This document shows positions 6,884 to 13,566 of a DNA stretch of 15,274 nucleotides, in pieces. Below the pieces are notes generated by a model. The model was not told the origin of the DNA, did not search any database, and saw only the letters and a program-made list of their open reading frames with translations. Made by a program: the position numbers and the translations under genes. How positions within the stretch are numbered: position 1 is the stretch's first letter; the number at the start of each line of letters is the position of its first letter. The DNA is from Chloroflexi bacterium UBA6077 (GTDB lineage: Bacteria; Chloroflexota; UBA6077): assembly GCA_002436065.1 (NCBI GenBank), contig DIXP01000012.1, positions 1-15,274 on the forward strand, given 5' to 3'.

Positions 6884-7759
6884 ATGTCGACACCGTCTTC
6901 CGATAGTAAGAAGGTGACCATTCTGGACCTCCAGAATAAGAAGGCCAAGGGACAGCCCATCACGATGATGACCGCCTACGATTATCCGGCCGCGCAGATG
7001 GTTGACCGGGCCGGCATAGATATGATCCTGGTGGGCGACTCCCTGGCGATGGTGGTCCTTGGCTACGAGAACACCGTCAGCGTTACAATGGAGGAGATGC
7101 TCCACCACTGCCGAGCCGTGGCGAGGGGCGCCAAGCGTCCCCTCCTGGTCGGCGATATGCCCTTCATGTCGTATCAGGTGAGCGTACCGCAGGCAATCGA
7201 GAATGCCGGCCGCTTCCTCAAAGAGGGAAACATGGACGTGGTGAAGCTCGAAGGGGGCAGGGAGCGAGCCGAGGTAGTCCAAGCCATAGTGAAAGCCGGC
7301 ATCCCTGTCATGGGGCACATCGGCCTGACTCCCCAGACCGTCTCCATGATGGGTGGCTTCAGGGTTCAGGGGCGGAGCGTGGAGGCTGCCCTCAGCGTCA
7401 TCGACGACGCGATTGCCCTGGCCGAGGCAGGTTGCTTTGCGATGGTAGTCGAGGGTGTGCCGGACAGGGTTGCGGCCCTGATCACCGAGAGGATATCGAT
7501 CCCCACGATTGGCATCGGCGCCGGCAAGAGTTGCAGTGGGCAGGTGCTAGTATTCCACGACGCGCTGGGCATGTTTGACCGCTTCACTCCGAAGTTCGTC
7601 AAGAAGTACGCTAACTTCGTCGAGCTTGGGACTAAAGCGCTGCAGGACTACGTTGTCGATGTCGAGCAGGGGGCATTCCCGGGACCTGAGCACGCGTACA
7701 CCATCAAGGATGATGTGTATGCCGCCCTGATTGAGGCGCTAGAGAAGCGCGCGAGGTAG
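6884..7759 (+). CDS. panB: 3-methyl-2-oxobutanoate hydroxymethyltransferase (ketopantoate hydroxymethyltransferase)
   Basis: A 291-residue PanB of normal length (family about 260-290). It transfers a hydroxymethyl group from 5,10-methylenetetrahydrofolate to 2-oxoisovalerate to make ketopantoate, the first committed step toward pantothenate and coenzyme A. The (beta/alpha)8 barrel motifs are all present: MMTAYDYPAA (28-37), VGDSLAMVVLGY with metal ligand Asp52, VGDMPFMSYQ with Asp91, VKLEGG with Lys121 and Glu123, GHIGLTPQ (144-151), VVEGVP with the catalytic base Glu190, and IPTIGIGAG (206-214). ATG 6884 has AGGAGGAGAT directly upstream; the open frame extends to 6680 but overlaps the dispersed repeat. 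The panE start follows 2 nt after the stop, so the two genes are co-transcribed. Confidence 0.97.
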   Translation: MSTPSSDSKKVTILDLQNKKAKGQPITMMTAYDYPAAQMVDRAGIDMILVGDSLAMVVLGYENTVSVTMEEMLHHCRAVARGAKRPLLVGDMPFMSYQVSVPQAIENAGRFLKEGNMDVVKLEGGRERAEVVQAIVKAGIPVMGHIGLTPQTVSMMGGFRVQGRSVEAALSVIDDAIALAEAGCFAMVVEGVPDRVAALITERISIPTIGIGAGKSCSGQVLVFHDALGMFDRFTPKFVKKYANFVELGTKALQDYVVDVEQGAFPGPEHAYTIKDDVYAALIEALEKRAR

Positions 7760-7761
7760 CG

Positions 7762-8685
7762 ATGCGAATTACCATTGTTGGTGCAGGGGCAATGGGCAGC
7801 CTCTTCGGGGGGATGCTGTCCAGGGTGGCCGACGTGTGCCTGCTGGATCCCTGGACCGAGCACGTTGCGACGATTCAGCGCAAGGGGCTGCGCGTGGGGG
7901 AAGCATCGGGGGAATGGAGGGTAAAGCCACGCGCGACGACGGACCAATCCGAGGTGGGTCCCACCGATCTGGCGATCATCCTGGTCAAATCCCATCGGAC
8001 CGAGTGGGCGTGTGAGACCGCCAGGGACTTCCTGAAGCCCGACGGTCTGGCGCTGACCCTCCAGAACGGGCTGGGCAACCGCGCCGTCATCGCGAGGATA
8101 CTTGGCGAGCAGCGTGCCTGGCAGGGGACGACCTCGCAGGGCGCCATGCTGCTCGGCCCCGGCCGCATCTGGCACGCTGGAAAGGGTCCTACCCACATGG
8201 AGTGCAGGCCGGAGATCGAGAGCCGGATCCAGGAGATCCGCAACCTGTTCAGGCACGCGGGGGTGGATACCCACATATCGTCCGATCTGAACTCATTGCT
8301 GTGGGGCAAGCTGGTCATAAACGCTGGAATCAATGCGGTGACCGCCCTGCTGAGGGTGAAGAACAGCGTGCTGAGCGATCTGGATGGCCCGAGGGCGTTG
8401 ATGGAGCAGGCAGTGGATGAGGCGGCGCGGGTGGCGAATGCGAAGGGGATAGTGCTCCCCTACGAGAACCCCCAGCAGAGGGTTCGGGAGGTCGCGGTTG
8501 CCACCGGTGAGAACAGATCGTCGATGCTGGCAGATGTCCTGCGAGGCAGTCCGACAGAGGTGGACGTCATCAATGGGGCTATCGTTCGAGAGGCGAGACA
8601 GTTGGGCATACCTACACCGATGAACGAGGCGCTCGTGGCGATGGTCAAGGCTGTCGAGGATAGCTACACCCTCCGGATCTCGTGA
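7762..8685 (+). CDS. panE: 2-dehydropantoate 2-reductase (ketopantoate reductase)
   Basis: A 307-residue, full-length protein that reduces ketopantoate to pantoate with NADPH, the step after PanB. The N-terminal Rossmann domain opens with ITIVGAGAMGSLFGGML (dinucleotide motif Gly7-x-Gly9-x-x-Gly12). VKSHRT (75-80) and LTLQNGLGN (98-106) are the usual strand-end motifs. The C-terminal ApbA_C domain has LLWGKLVINAGINAVTALL (179-197), with catalytic Lys183 and Asn187, and later SSMLADVLRG...TEVDVINGAIV, with the conserved Glu266 and Asn271. Start ATG 7762 lies 2 nt after the panB stop, with GCGAGG at the end of panB as ribosome binding site. Neither panC nor panD is present in the window. Confidence 0.96.
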   Translation: MRITIVGAGAMGSLFGGMLSRVADVCLLDPWTEHVATIQRKGLRVGEASGEWRVKPRATTDQSEVGPTDLAIILVKSHRTEWACETARDFLKPDGLALTLQNGLGNRAVIARILGEQRAWQGTTSQGAMLLGPGRIWHAGKGPTHMECRPEIESRIQEIRNLFRHAGVDTHISSDLNSLLWGKLVINAGINAVTALLRVKNSVLSDLDGPRALMEQAVDEAARVANAKGIVLPYENPQQRVREVAVATGENRSSMLADVLRGSPTEVDVINGAIVREARQLGIPTPMNEALVAMVKAVEDSYTLRIS

Positions 8686-8711
8686 GACGATGCGACCGGT
8701 GGAAGCGAAAT

Positions 8712-8739
8712 GGCGGCACCATCCGTAGACGGTGCCGCC
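8712..8739. terminator. Stem-loop between convergent panE and aminotransferase genes
   Basis: GGCGGCACC (8712-8720) and GGTGCCGCC (8731-8739) are perfect 9-bp arms around a 10-nt loop that can itself pair CCGT with ACGG. It lies midway between the panE stop and the aminotransferase stop. No U-run is seen on either side, so this is a candidate shared transcript end. Confidence 0.55.
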
Positions 8740-8777
8740 AACCTGTCCCTCGCTGAATGCTCGCTGCTCTCGGCCCG

Positions 8778-10055
8778 TTACCCCATTAGGGAGAGGGCGT
8801 TGTCGATGGTCTGGACGGCCTGCTCGATCTGCGCTTCGCTGATCACCAGCGGCGGCTGGAAGCGTATCACGTTGCCGTAGACACCCCCGCTTCCCAGCAG
8901 AACGCCGTGCTCGCGGCAGTAGGCTTTCACCTTGTCGGTCGTCGCGGGGGCGGGTGTCCGGCTATCGTCGCTGATCAGTTCGATCCCGATCATCAAGCCC
9001 CGGCCGCGCACGTCCCCGATCGACTTGTGCTTCTTCTGTAGCGACTTGAGCAACTCCACAGTGAAGACGCCCTTGCGCGCGGATTGTCCGGGGAGATCCT
9101 CCCTCTGCATGAAGGCGATGTTTGCGAGAGAGGCCGCGCAGGACACGGGGTTTCCGCCGAAGGTCGACAGGTGGTCGCCGGCCTGGAAGCAGGCGGACAC
9201 CTCGGGTCGGGTGGTGAAGGCCGCGAGCGGGTAGCCGTTGGCGATGCCCTTCGCCATGGTGACCACGTCGGGCACGACGCCGGCATGCTCGAAGGCGAAC
9301 ATCTTGCCCGTTCGACCGAAGCCGCTCTGCACCTCATCGGCGAGCCAGAGGGCCCCGTGGCTCCGGGCTATCTCGACGGCTGTGCGGAAGTACCCCTCGG
9401 GCGGTACGAGGATGCCGCCCTCTCCCATGACCGGCTCGGTGATGAAGGCGGCGACGTCGTCGGCAGTCTGGAACCGGAAAGTGTCCTCCAGCGCCTCGGC
9501 GCAGGCAAGGCCGCACTCAGGGTAGCTCATGCGGAAGAGGCAGCGGTAGCAGTAGGGCATTGGGGCGAAGGCTGAACCGGGTGCGTAGGGCGCACCCCCT
9601 CGCTTGCGCCCGGCCTGGCCGGTGATGCTGAGGGTGCCGTAGGTCCGGCCATGGAAGGAGGCCATGAGGGAGACCGTTTCAGTGCGTCCCGTGGACTTCT
9701 TCATGACGCGCAGCGCCCCCTCGATCGCCTCGGCCCCGCTGTTGCAGAAGAAGCTCTTCTCCAGGGGAGCGGGAAGGATCTGCGCCAGCTTCTCCGCGAG
9801 GTCCGCCGCAGGCTGCAGGTAGTAGGAGTAGACGTTCGCGTGGACCAGCTTGTCGATCTGAGCCTTGGCCGCGGCGTTCACCTCCTCGTTGCAGTGTCCC
9901 GAGTTGACGACGGAGATGCCGGCGAAGCAGTCGAGGTAGCTCTTGCCGTTGACGTCGGTGAGTACTGCCCCTCGCGCGCTGTCCACGACGACGGGCTCGA
10001 TCCCCTTGGTGCAATTGGTGATGACGTAGCGTTGGTACTTTTCCTTGGTGTCCAT
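8778..10055 (-). CDS. Class III PLP-dependent aminotransferase (GABA/omega-amino acid or AGT2-like)
   Basis: A 425-residue fold-type I aminotransferase of subgroup class III. Visible landmarks are SFFCNSGAEAIEGALR (101-116, PLP phosphate site), FHGRTYG (134-140), ITEPVMGEGG (205-214), LADEVQSGFGRTGKMFAFEH (238-257, with Asp240 for the PLP ring nitrogen), MAKGIANGYPLAAF with the Schiff-base Lys269, and HLSTFGGNPVSCAA (295-308). A cysteine set C169-x2-C172-x8-C181-x3-C185 is present, which I recall in bacterial AGT2-like relatives. Such enzymes move an amino group from GABA, beta-alanine or similar donors to 2-oxoglutarate, pyruvate or glyoxylate; the donor here cannot be decided. ATG 10055 follows AGGAGGAG by 5-6 nt; an upstream ATG at 10079 is less well placed. 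It is divergent from the MerR-XRE-cupin regulator once the IS is removed. Confidence 0.93.
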   Translation of the reverse strand: MDTKEKYQRYVITNCTKGIEPVVVDSARGAVLTDVNGKSYLDCFAGISVVNSGHCNEEVNAAAKAQIDKLVHANVYSYYLQPAADLAEKLAQILPAPLEKSFFCNSGAEAIEGALRVMKKSTGRTETVSLMASFHGRTYGTLSITGQAGRKRGGAPYAPGSAFAPMPYCYRCLFRMSYPECGLACAEALEDTFRFQTADDVAAFITEPVMGEGGILVPPEGYFRTAVEIARSHGALWLADEVQSGFGRTGKMFAFEHAGVVPDVVTMAKGIANGYPLAAFTTRPEVSACFQAGDHLSTFGGNPVSCAASLANIAFMQREDLPGQSARKGVFTVELLKSLQKKHKSIGDVRGRGLMIGIELISDDSRTPAPATTDKVKAYCREHGVLLGSGGVYGNVIRFQPPLVISEAQIEQAVQTIDNALSLMG

Positions 10056-10082
10056 GGACACTCCTCCTGTGGCGATCACTAC

Positions 10083-10111
10083 GATAAAGCTGCATAGTTA
10101 CTGTAGGTGAA
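10083..10111 (-). promoter_or_regulatory. Candidate promoter of the aminotransferase
   Basis: On the minus strand TTCACC (10106-10111) and TTTATC (10083-10088) are separated by 17 nt, ending about 28 nt before the ATG at 10055. The match to consensus is moderate. Confidence 0.4.
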
Positions 10112-10178
10112 CCCATTGTTACAGCGGGGCATGGCGGTGTCAAGGGGTGATTCCCACAAAGTTGTATAATTGCTGTAG
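10094..10178. promoter_or_regulatory. Repeated CTGTA half sites, operator candidate upstream of the aminotransferase
   Basis: ATAGTTACTGTAG (10094-10106) and ATAATTGCTGTAG (10166-10178) are direct repeats matching at 11 of 13 positions. CTGTA (10101-10105) and TACAG (10120-10124) form an inverted repeat with a 14-nt spacer that covers the aminotransferase -35 region. A plus-strand TATAAT occurs at 10165-10170. The set looks like binding sites for a local regulator, with the MerR-XRE-cupin protein as the obvious candidate. This is inference from position. Confidence 0.4.
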
Positions 10179-10197
10179 CGTGGTCCCGCGGCCTATA

Positions 10198-10290
10198 CCT
10201 GTCATTCTGAGCAGGCCGCAGCCTGCGAAGGATCTCCTGTTGACGGCAACCCGGAGATCCTTCGGCGCTGCGGCGCCTCAGGATGACAGG
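10198..10290. repeat. Long palindromic intergenic repeat (GGATGACA type)
   Basis: The two halves are near-perfect reverse complements. The left arm begins CCTGTCATTCTGAGC and runs to AAGGATCTCC; the right arm begins GGAGATCCTT and ends CTCAGGATGACAGG. The transcript would fold into one hairpin of about 40 bp with a few mismatches. Elements of this TCATTCTGAG/AAGGATCT style are familiar as high-copy intergenic repeats in several environmental phyla. No protein is encoded. Confidence 0.75.
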
Positions 10291-10344
10291 GACGAGGGCC
10301 GCCTCAGGATGACAGCAATAGGGGCAGGCGTCTCGGGATGACAG
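10275..10344 (+). repeat. Three short direct repeats of GCCTCAGGATGACAG
   Basis: Copies lie at 10275-10289, 10301-10315 (identical) and 10330-10344 (two differences, GTCTCGGGATGACAG), with periods of 26 and 29 nt. The first is the right end of the long palindrome, so the other two look like tandem partial duplications of its end. Confidence 0.7.
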
Positions 10345-10375
10345 CCAGGCTCTGAGCGAGAGCCATATTGGAGCA

Positions 10376-12367
10376 CTAGCCTAACTTTCGTGCAACGAAG
10401 TCCTGATTTGAGTTTTGGAGCGATCCTTGTGGATTGATTGGGATTCCTGGCCAGGCGAAACCCGGCAGAGGTGGCTGACGCAAGGCACCCAGCCGCAGCG
10501 AGCAGTTTGGCCGACCGCTGTCTGGTCGGAACTGAACGACCACCCCGTCCTCATCCGACAGGACGTCTGCTGGGGTCCGCGCCATCTGGGTCAGGGCAGC
10601 CAAGCCTCGGACCTCTTCAGCTTCAGGCCCGCTCTCCGCCCAGATGGTGTCGGCGGACCAGAGGGTGAAGTTGAGGGCGGCGAAGACGAACTGGCCCAGC
10701 ACGTCCAGTCCAGGGGCATGGCGGAGGCGGTGGCCGCGCCATCCGAGGTAGCTCTTGGCCAGCCGGTTGACCAGTTCCACAGTGCCGCCCCGGACATGGT
10801 AGTGCTCCACCGTCGCCACCGCGCTGCGCTCACTCGCTGGCACCGTAGTCAGGACCAAGGCGTGGCTGACATGGGCCTCTCGGCTCTCCGATCCCGCCAA
10901 CTCCTTACGGTAACCCAAGAGTCGCAAGGGATAGGGGCAGGCTGCGTAGCGAGTCTCGGCGCTCTCGGCGACCTGGGCGTTGGCCGAGACCTCTTCCCAG
11001 GGACCAAAGAGGGCCTCACCCCGAGCCTCTCGTCGCAACAGGGTGCTCACGGTCGCTGGGCTGATCGCCTTGGTGGTCAGCTCATATCCCTCTTCTATGA
11101 GAGTAGCTACCTGCTCGCTGCCCCCAAACCCAGCGTCCATGACCAGTTCGATAGCAGCCGCCGGCAGCTGTCCTGCCTCGATGGCCTCGTTCTTGGCTCG
11201 AAGCCGCGCAAGGCGCTCTGCCATCGCCTCGACGGTCTGATCCATCCCTTCCAGGCGGGCTTCGGCTGTCCCAAGTCGCCCCTGCGCGGCTTCCAGTCGC
11301 TGCTGGGCCTTCTGGACACGGCGCATTGCCTGGGATACCAGCTCCTCCCAGTTAGCCGCGCCCTCCTGGCGCTCCCTTACCGTCCGAAGCCGGTGTTTCA
11401 CCGACCCAAGCCGCTGCTTGTCCTTCTCCACTCGGTCTCGCAGCAGCTCCACCTTCTCTGCCTGCTGGCGACTTTGGAGCTTGGCACCATCCAGCCTCCC
11501 GCCCAGCAGCTCCGGCCTACGACGAGGCCGTCCCAGGCTGGCCTCGGTGATCAGTCTCAGCCGCTCCATGCACTCCAAGGCATGGGCATTCCCCGGCCTC
11601 AGGAAGCCCCCGAGGCAGACCGGGCGGGCTTCTCCCTCGGGACTTCTGCCGCGCAAGGTCGTTTCCGCCCACTGGTAGCCCTTGCCCAGTCCCGACTCCA
11701 TGTGACCGTAGGCGGCATAGGGCTCGCTGGTCGCGTCGGTGGTGATCCCCTTGGCGGTCAAGTCCCAGTCCACCACCAACCGCTCCCCCTGGTTACATGC
11801 TCGCCCTCGGCACAATGCCACATAGGGGTCGAACACCCCTCGCAACTGACATCGGAGGGCTTCGGCCATTTCCCAGTCCAGGGCATGCAGCTGGCGACAC
11901 ACCCCGCTAACATCGGGGAACTGCTCCTGTCCCCAGGCATGAGCCAGGGCCAGGTCGACTCGCAACGGAGTCTGCCCCCGACTGATCTGCTGCAACTGGC
12001 TATGCCCAGCCAGGATATTGACGAAGGCGGTGGACAGGTGCTCCTCGGGAGTGTGCAGGACGGTCTTACCGTGCAAGGCCACCCCCTTGAAGGCGGAGAG
12101 CAGCCCGATGCGCTGGGCAAAGTGGCCGTCCAGGATCAGCTTGCCATGGTTGGTGTGCTGTGGCCCCGAATCCGCTCTTGCGTTGTTGCCCGCATCCGAT
12201 CCCGACATGGCCGAAGCTGCCAGGCAAGACCCAGGGGCATCCAACAAGGACGGTTCCGACTCGGTCGTCGGGCTGCTCCTGCTGAGGTGGGCGGCTACGG
12301 CGGTCAATATCGACACTGTCAGCATGACGGCGATGCCGACAGCGGGGCGAAGTGGTATGCTCGACAT
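10376..12367 (-). CDS. DDE transposase, IS4-superfamily-like, with central coiled coil
   Basis: A 663-residue protein starting at ATG 12367, which has AGAGG about 9 nt upstream (GAGAGGTCTGCCGCC then ATG); the frame is open to 12430. Residues 8-29 form an unexpectedly hydrophobic stretch (PAVGIAVMLTVSILTAVAAH). Candidate catalytic residues are Asp200 or Asp202 in VVDWDLTAKG, Asp411 in VMDAGFGG, and Glu531 in YHVRGGTVELVNRLAKSYLG, which resembles the IS4-type Y-R-E-K signature with one extra residue. Residues about 296-395 are rich in charged heptads (LRDRVEKDKQRLGSVKHRL, AMAERLARLRAKNEAIE), strongly suggesting a coiled coil between the first and second Asp. The last codons (RKLG and stop) lie in the terminal repeat, and the TAG stop comes from the terminal CTAG. 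No internal stop is seen. The exact family (IS1634, IS1380, IS701 or unclassified) is unresolved. Confidence 0.88.
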   Translation of the reverse strand: MSSIPLRPAVGIAVMLTVSILTAVAAHLSRSSPTTESEPSLLDAPGSCLAASAMSGSDAGNNARADSGPQHTNHGKLILDGHFAQRIGLLSAFKGVALHGKTVLHTPEEHLSTAFVNILAGHSQLQQISRGQTPLRVDLALAHAWGQEQFPDVSGVCRQLHALDWEMAEALRCQLRGVFDPYVALCRGRACNQGERLVVDWDLTAKGITTDATSEPYAAYGHMESGLGKGYQWAETTLRGRSPEGEARPVCLGGFLRPGNAHALECMERLRLITEASLGRPRRRPELLGGRLDGAKLQSRQQAEKVELLRDRVEKDKQRLGSVKHRLRTVRERQEGAANWEELVSQAMRRVQKAQQRLEAAQGRLGTAEARLEGMDQTVEAMAERLARLRAKNEAIEAGQLPAAAIELVMDAGFGGSEQVATLIEEGYELTTKAISPATVSTLLRREARGEALFGPWEEVSANAQVAESAETRYAACPYPLRLLGYRKELAGSESREAHVSHALVLTTVPASERSAVATVEHYHVRGGTVELVNRLAKSYLGWRGHRLRHAPGLDVLGQFVFAALNFTLWSADTIWAESGPEAEEVRGLAALTQMARTPADVLSDEDGVVVQFRPDSGRPNCSLRLGALRQPPLPGFAWPGIPINPQGSLQNSNQDFVARKLG

Positions 12368-12526
12368 GGCGGCAGACCTCTCGGTTGGGAATGGTGGGCT
12401 CTTGGTCGAACTCCACCAGCACCCTACCAATTCGGGGTCTGCCGCTCAACTTGTCCCAGAATACCTGTTGCACCAATCGCATCTCAAAGGTCGAATCCCG
12501 TGTTCGTTGCACGAAAGTTAGGCTAG
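10376..12526 (-). mobile_element. Complete insertion sequence with 24-bp terminal inverted repeats
   Basis: A perfect 24-bp inverted repeat lies at 10376-10399 and 12503-12526, outermost bases CTAGCCTAACTTTCG... reading inward. The outermost CTAG occurs at both ends and is itself palindromic. It may be a 4-bp target-site duplication (10376-10379 and 12523-12526), leaving 20-bp true ends, or part of the ends. The element is about 2.15 kb and carries one transposase gene filling nearly its whole length. Four-base CTAG/YTAR targets are known for some IS4-superfamily groups such as IS701. The perfect ends and open transposase frame suggest recent activity. It lies 14 nt before the ribosome binding site of the downstream regulator. 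Confidence 0.92.
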
Positions 12527-12555
12527 CTCGACTCTTGGAAGGAGATACCTCGGCG

Positions 12556-13401
12556 GTGGAGACAACACCAGGCGAGAAGACAGCCGCAATCGGCCCGCAA
12601 CCGCGCTACTCGGTCGGGGAAGCGGCTCGGATCGCCGGCATCAGCCCATCTGCTATCCGGCTGTATGAGAAAGAGGGGTTGCTGAAGCTTGGCCGGACGG
12701 CGGGGGGGCACCGCTACCTCACGGAGGACGACCTCAACAGCCTGAGGCGCATCCGCACGCTCCGGCGATCTCAGGGGCTGCGGTTGGGCGCGATCCGCCG
12801 GGAACTCCTTCGCGCTGGGCAGATAGGGAACGGTGAGCAGGGGGATGCGACTGCCTCCGCCGACCCGGCAGGGCCGCGACTCCGTGCCCTGCGGCAGCGG
12901 CAGGGCATGACCCTTCGGGAGCTATCGGAGAGCACGGGACTCTCCGTCTCGTTCCTCTCCTCCTTCGAGCGTGGCCTGACGGGTATCTCCGTCGCGAATC
13001 TGCAGGGGATCATCGGCGCCTGCGGCTCCAGCCTCGTGGACATCTTCACCCCTCCCTCGGAGCAGCCCAGAAAGCTGGTCAGGGGCGGGCAACGCCCGCG
13101 ACTGCGGCTGAGCGACGGGGCTATCGTCATCGAAGACTTGGTGGTGGTTCCCCGCCAGATCGAGATCCAGATGTGGACGATCCAGCCCGGCGCGGGGAGT
13201 GAGGACGCTTACTCTCACAAGGGGGAAGAGGGCATGTACCTGGTTTCGGGAAGCCTGGAAGTCCTGCTGAACGAGGTAGAGAGCTATAACCTCGTCCCAG
13301 GCGACTGCCTCTACTTCGCCAGCTCCGAGCTTCACCGGTGGCGCAACTGCGGCTCGGAGCCGGCGGTCGTCCTCTGGGTCAACACCCCTCCCACCTTCTG
13401 A
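12556..13401 (+). CDS. MerR + XRE + cupin transcriptional regulator
   Basis: A 281-residue protein of three joined modules. Residues 17-85 are a MerR DNA-binding domain (RYSVGEAARIAGISPSAIRLYEKEGLL, then GGHRYLTEDDLNSLRRI). Residues 107-165 are an XRE-type helix-turn-helix (LRALRQRQGMTLRELSESTG, then SVSFLSSFERG). Residues 200-278 are a cupin with His221, Glu225 and His260 at metal or ligand-site positions; Tyr219 replaces the usual first His. XRE-cupin proteins such as PuuR repress amine or amino-acid catabolism genes and sense small ligands through the cupin. The GTG at 12556 is chosen for GGAAGGAG at 12537-12544, about 11 nt upstream; the longer open frame starting at 12352 runs through the IS end and is not native. 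It is divergent from the aminotransferase, its likely target, and is now separated from its original upstream DNA by the IS. Confidence 0.9.
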   Translation: METTPGEKTAAIGPQPRYSVGEAARIAGISPSAIRLYEKEGLLKLGRTAGGHRYLTEDDLNSLRRIRTLRRSQGLRLGAIRRELLRAGQIGNGEQGDATASADPAGPRLRALRQRQGMTLRELSESTGLSVSFLSSFERGLTGISVANLQGIIGACGSSLVDIFTPPSEQPRKLVRGGQRPRLRLSDGAIVIEDLVVVPRQIEIQMWTIQPGAGSEDAYSHKGEEGMYLVSGSLEVLLNEVESYNLVPGDCLYFASSELHRWRNCGSEPAVVLWVNTPPTF

Positions 13402-13414
13402 GTGGGGCCCGAGT

Positions 13415-13550
13415 CGTAGTGCAGGGTGCTCTGCCCTGCCGTCCAGTTGCCCCGACTTGCGCCCTTGCCCTGTGGTTCCGGGCGCGGGTAGGGCAGGTGG
13501 TTATGTGGGCGTACGCCAACGGGTGGCAGGGCACAGGGCCCTGCACTACG
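13415..13550. repeat. Dispersed intergenic repeat, copy 2, with terminal inverted repeats (MITE/REP-like)
   Basis: The outer 27 bp at each end (13415-13441 and 13524-13550) are inverted repeats matching at 23 of 27 positions: CGTAGTGCAGGG... at the left and ...CCCTGCACTACG at the right. The interior matches copy 1 at 6727-6846, including an identical 32-bp right end (13519-13550). No coding capacity. It occupies the gap between the convergent regulator and rhodanese genes, so it may also act as a transcript end hairpin. A non-autonomous mobile element is the simplest reading. Confidence 0.78.
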
Positions 13551-13566
13551 GGCCGGATGCACCTGC

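Noticed and set aside
10275..10344. CRISPR-like array
   Set aside because: There are only three short (15-bp) repeats with periods of 26 and 29 nt. They derive from the end of a longer palindrome, and no cas genes are nearby.
12066..12512. Alternative N-terminal frame of the transposase (starting near the right IS end, MRLVQQVFWDK...)
   Set aside because: It becomes Arg/His/Pro/Gln-rich shadow sequence after about 45 residues and overlaps the real frame, which has a good ribosome binding site at 12367. A programmed frameshift joining the two was considered, but no slippery site was identified.
10415..12526. A 703-residue open frame on the plus strand across the insertion sequence
   Set aside because: It is the antisense shadow of the transposase. 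It has no ribosome binding site or recognisable motif and ends in the same terminal repeat, which gives it the same last residues (ARKLG).
12352..12555. N-terminal extension of the MerR-XRE-cupin protein into the IS
   Set aside because: The extra 68 codons come from the IS end and show no domain. The native ribosome binding site GGAAGGAG and the GTG at 12556 lie outside the IS. A fusion product remains possible if transcription comes from inside the element.
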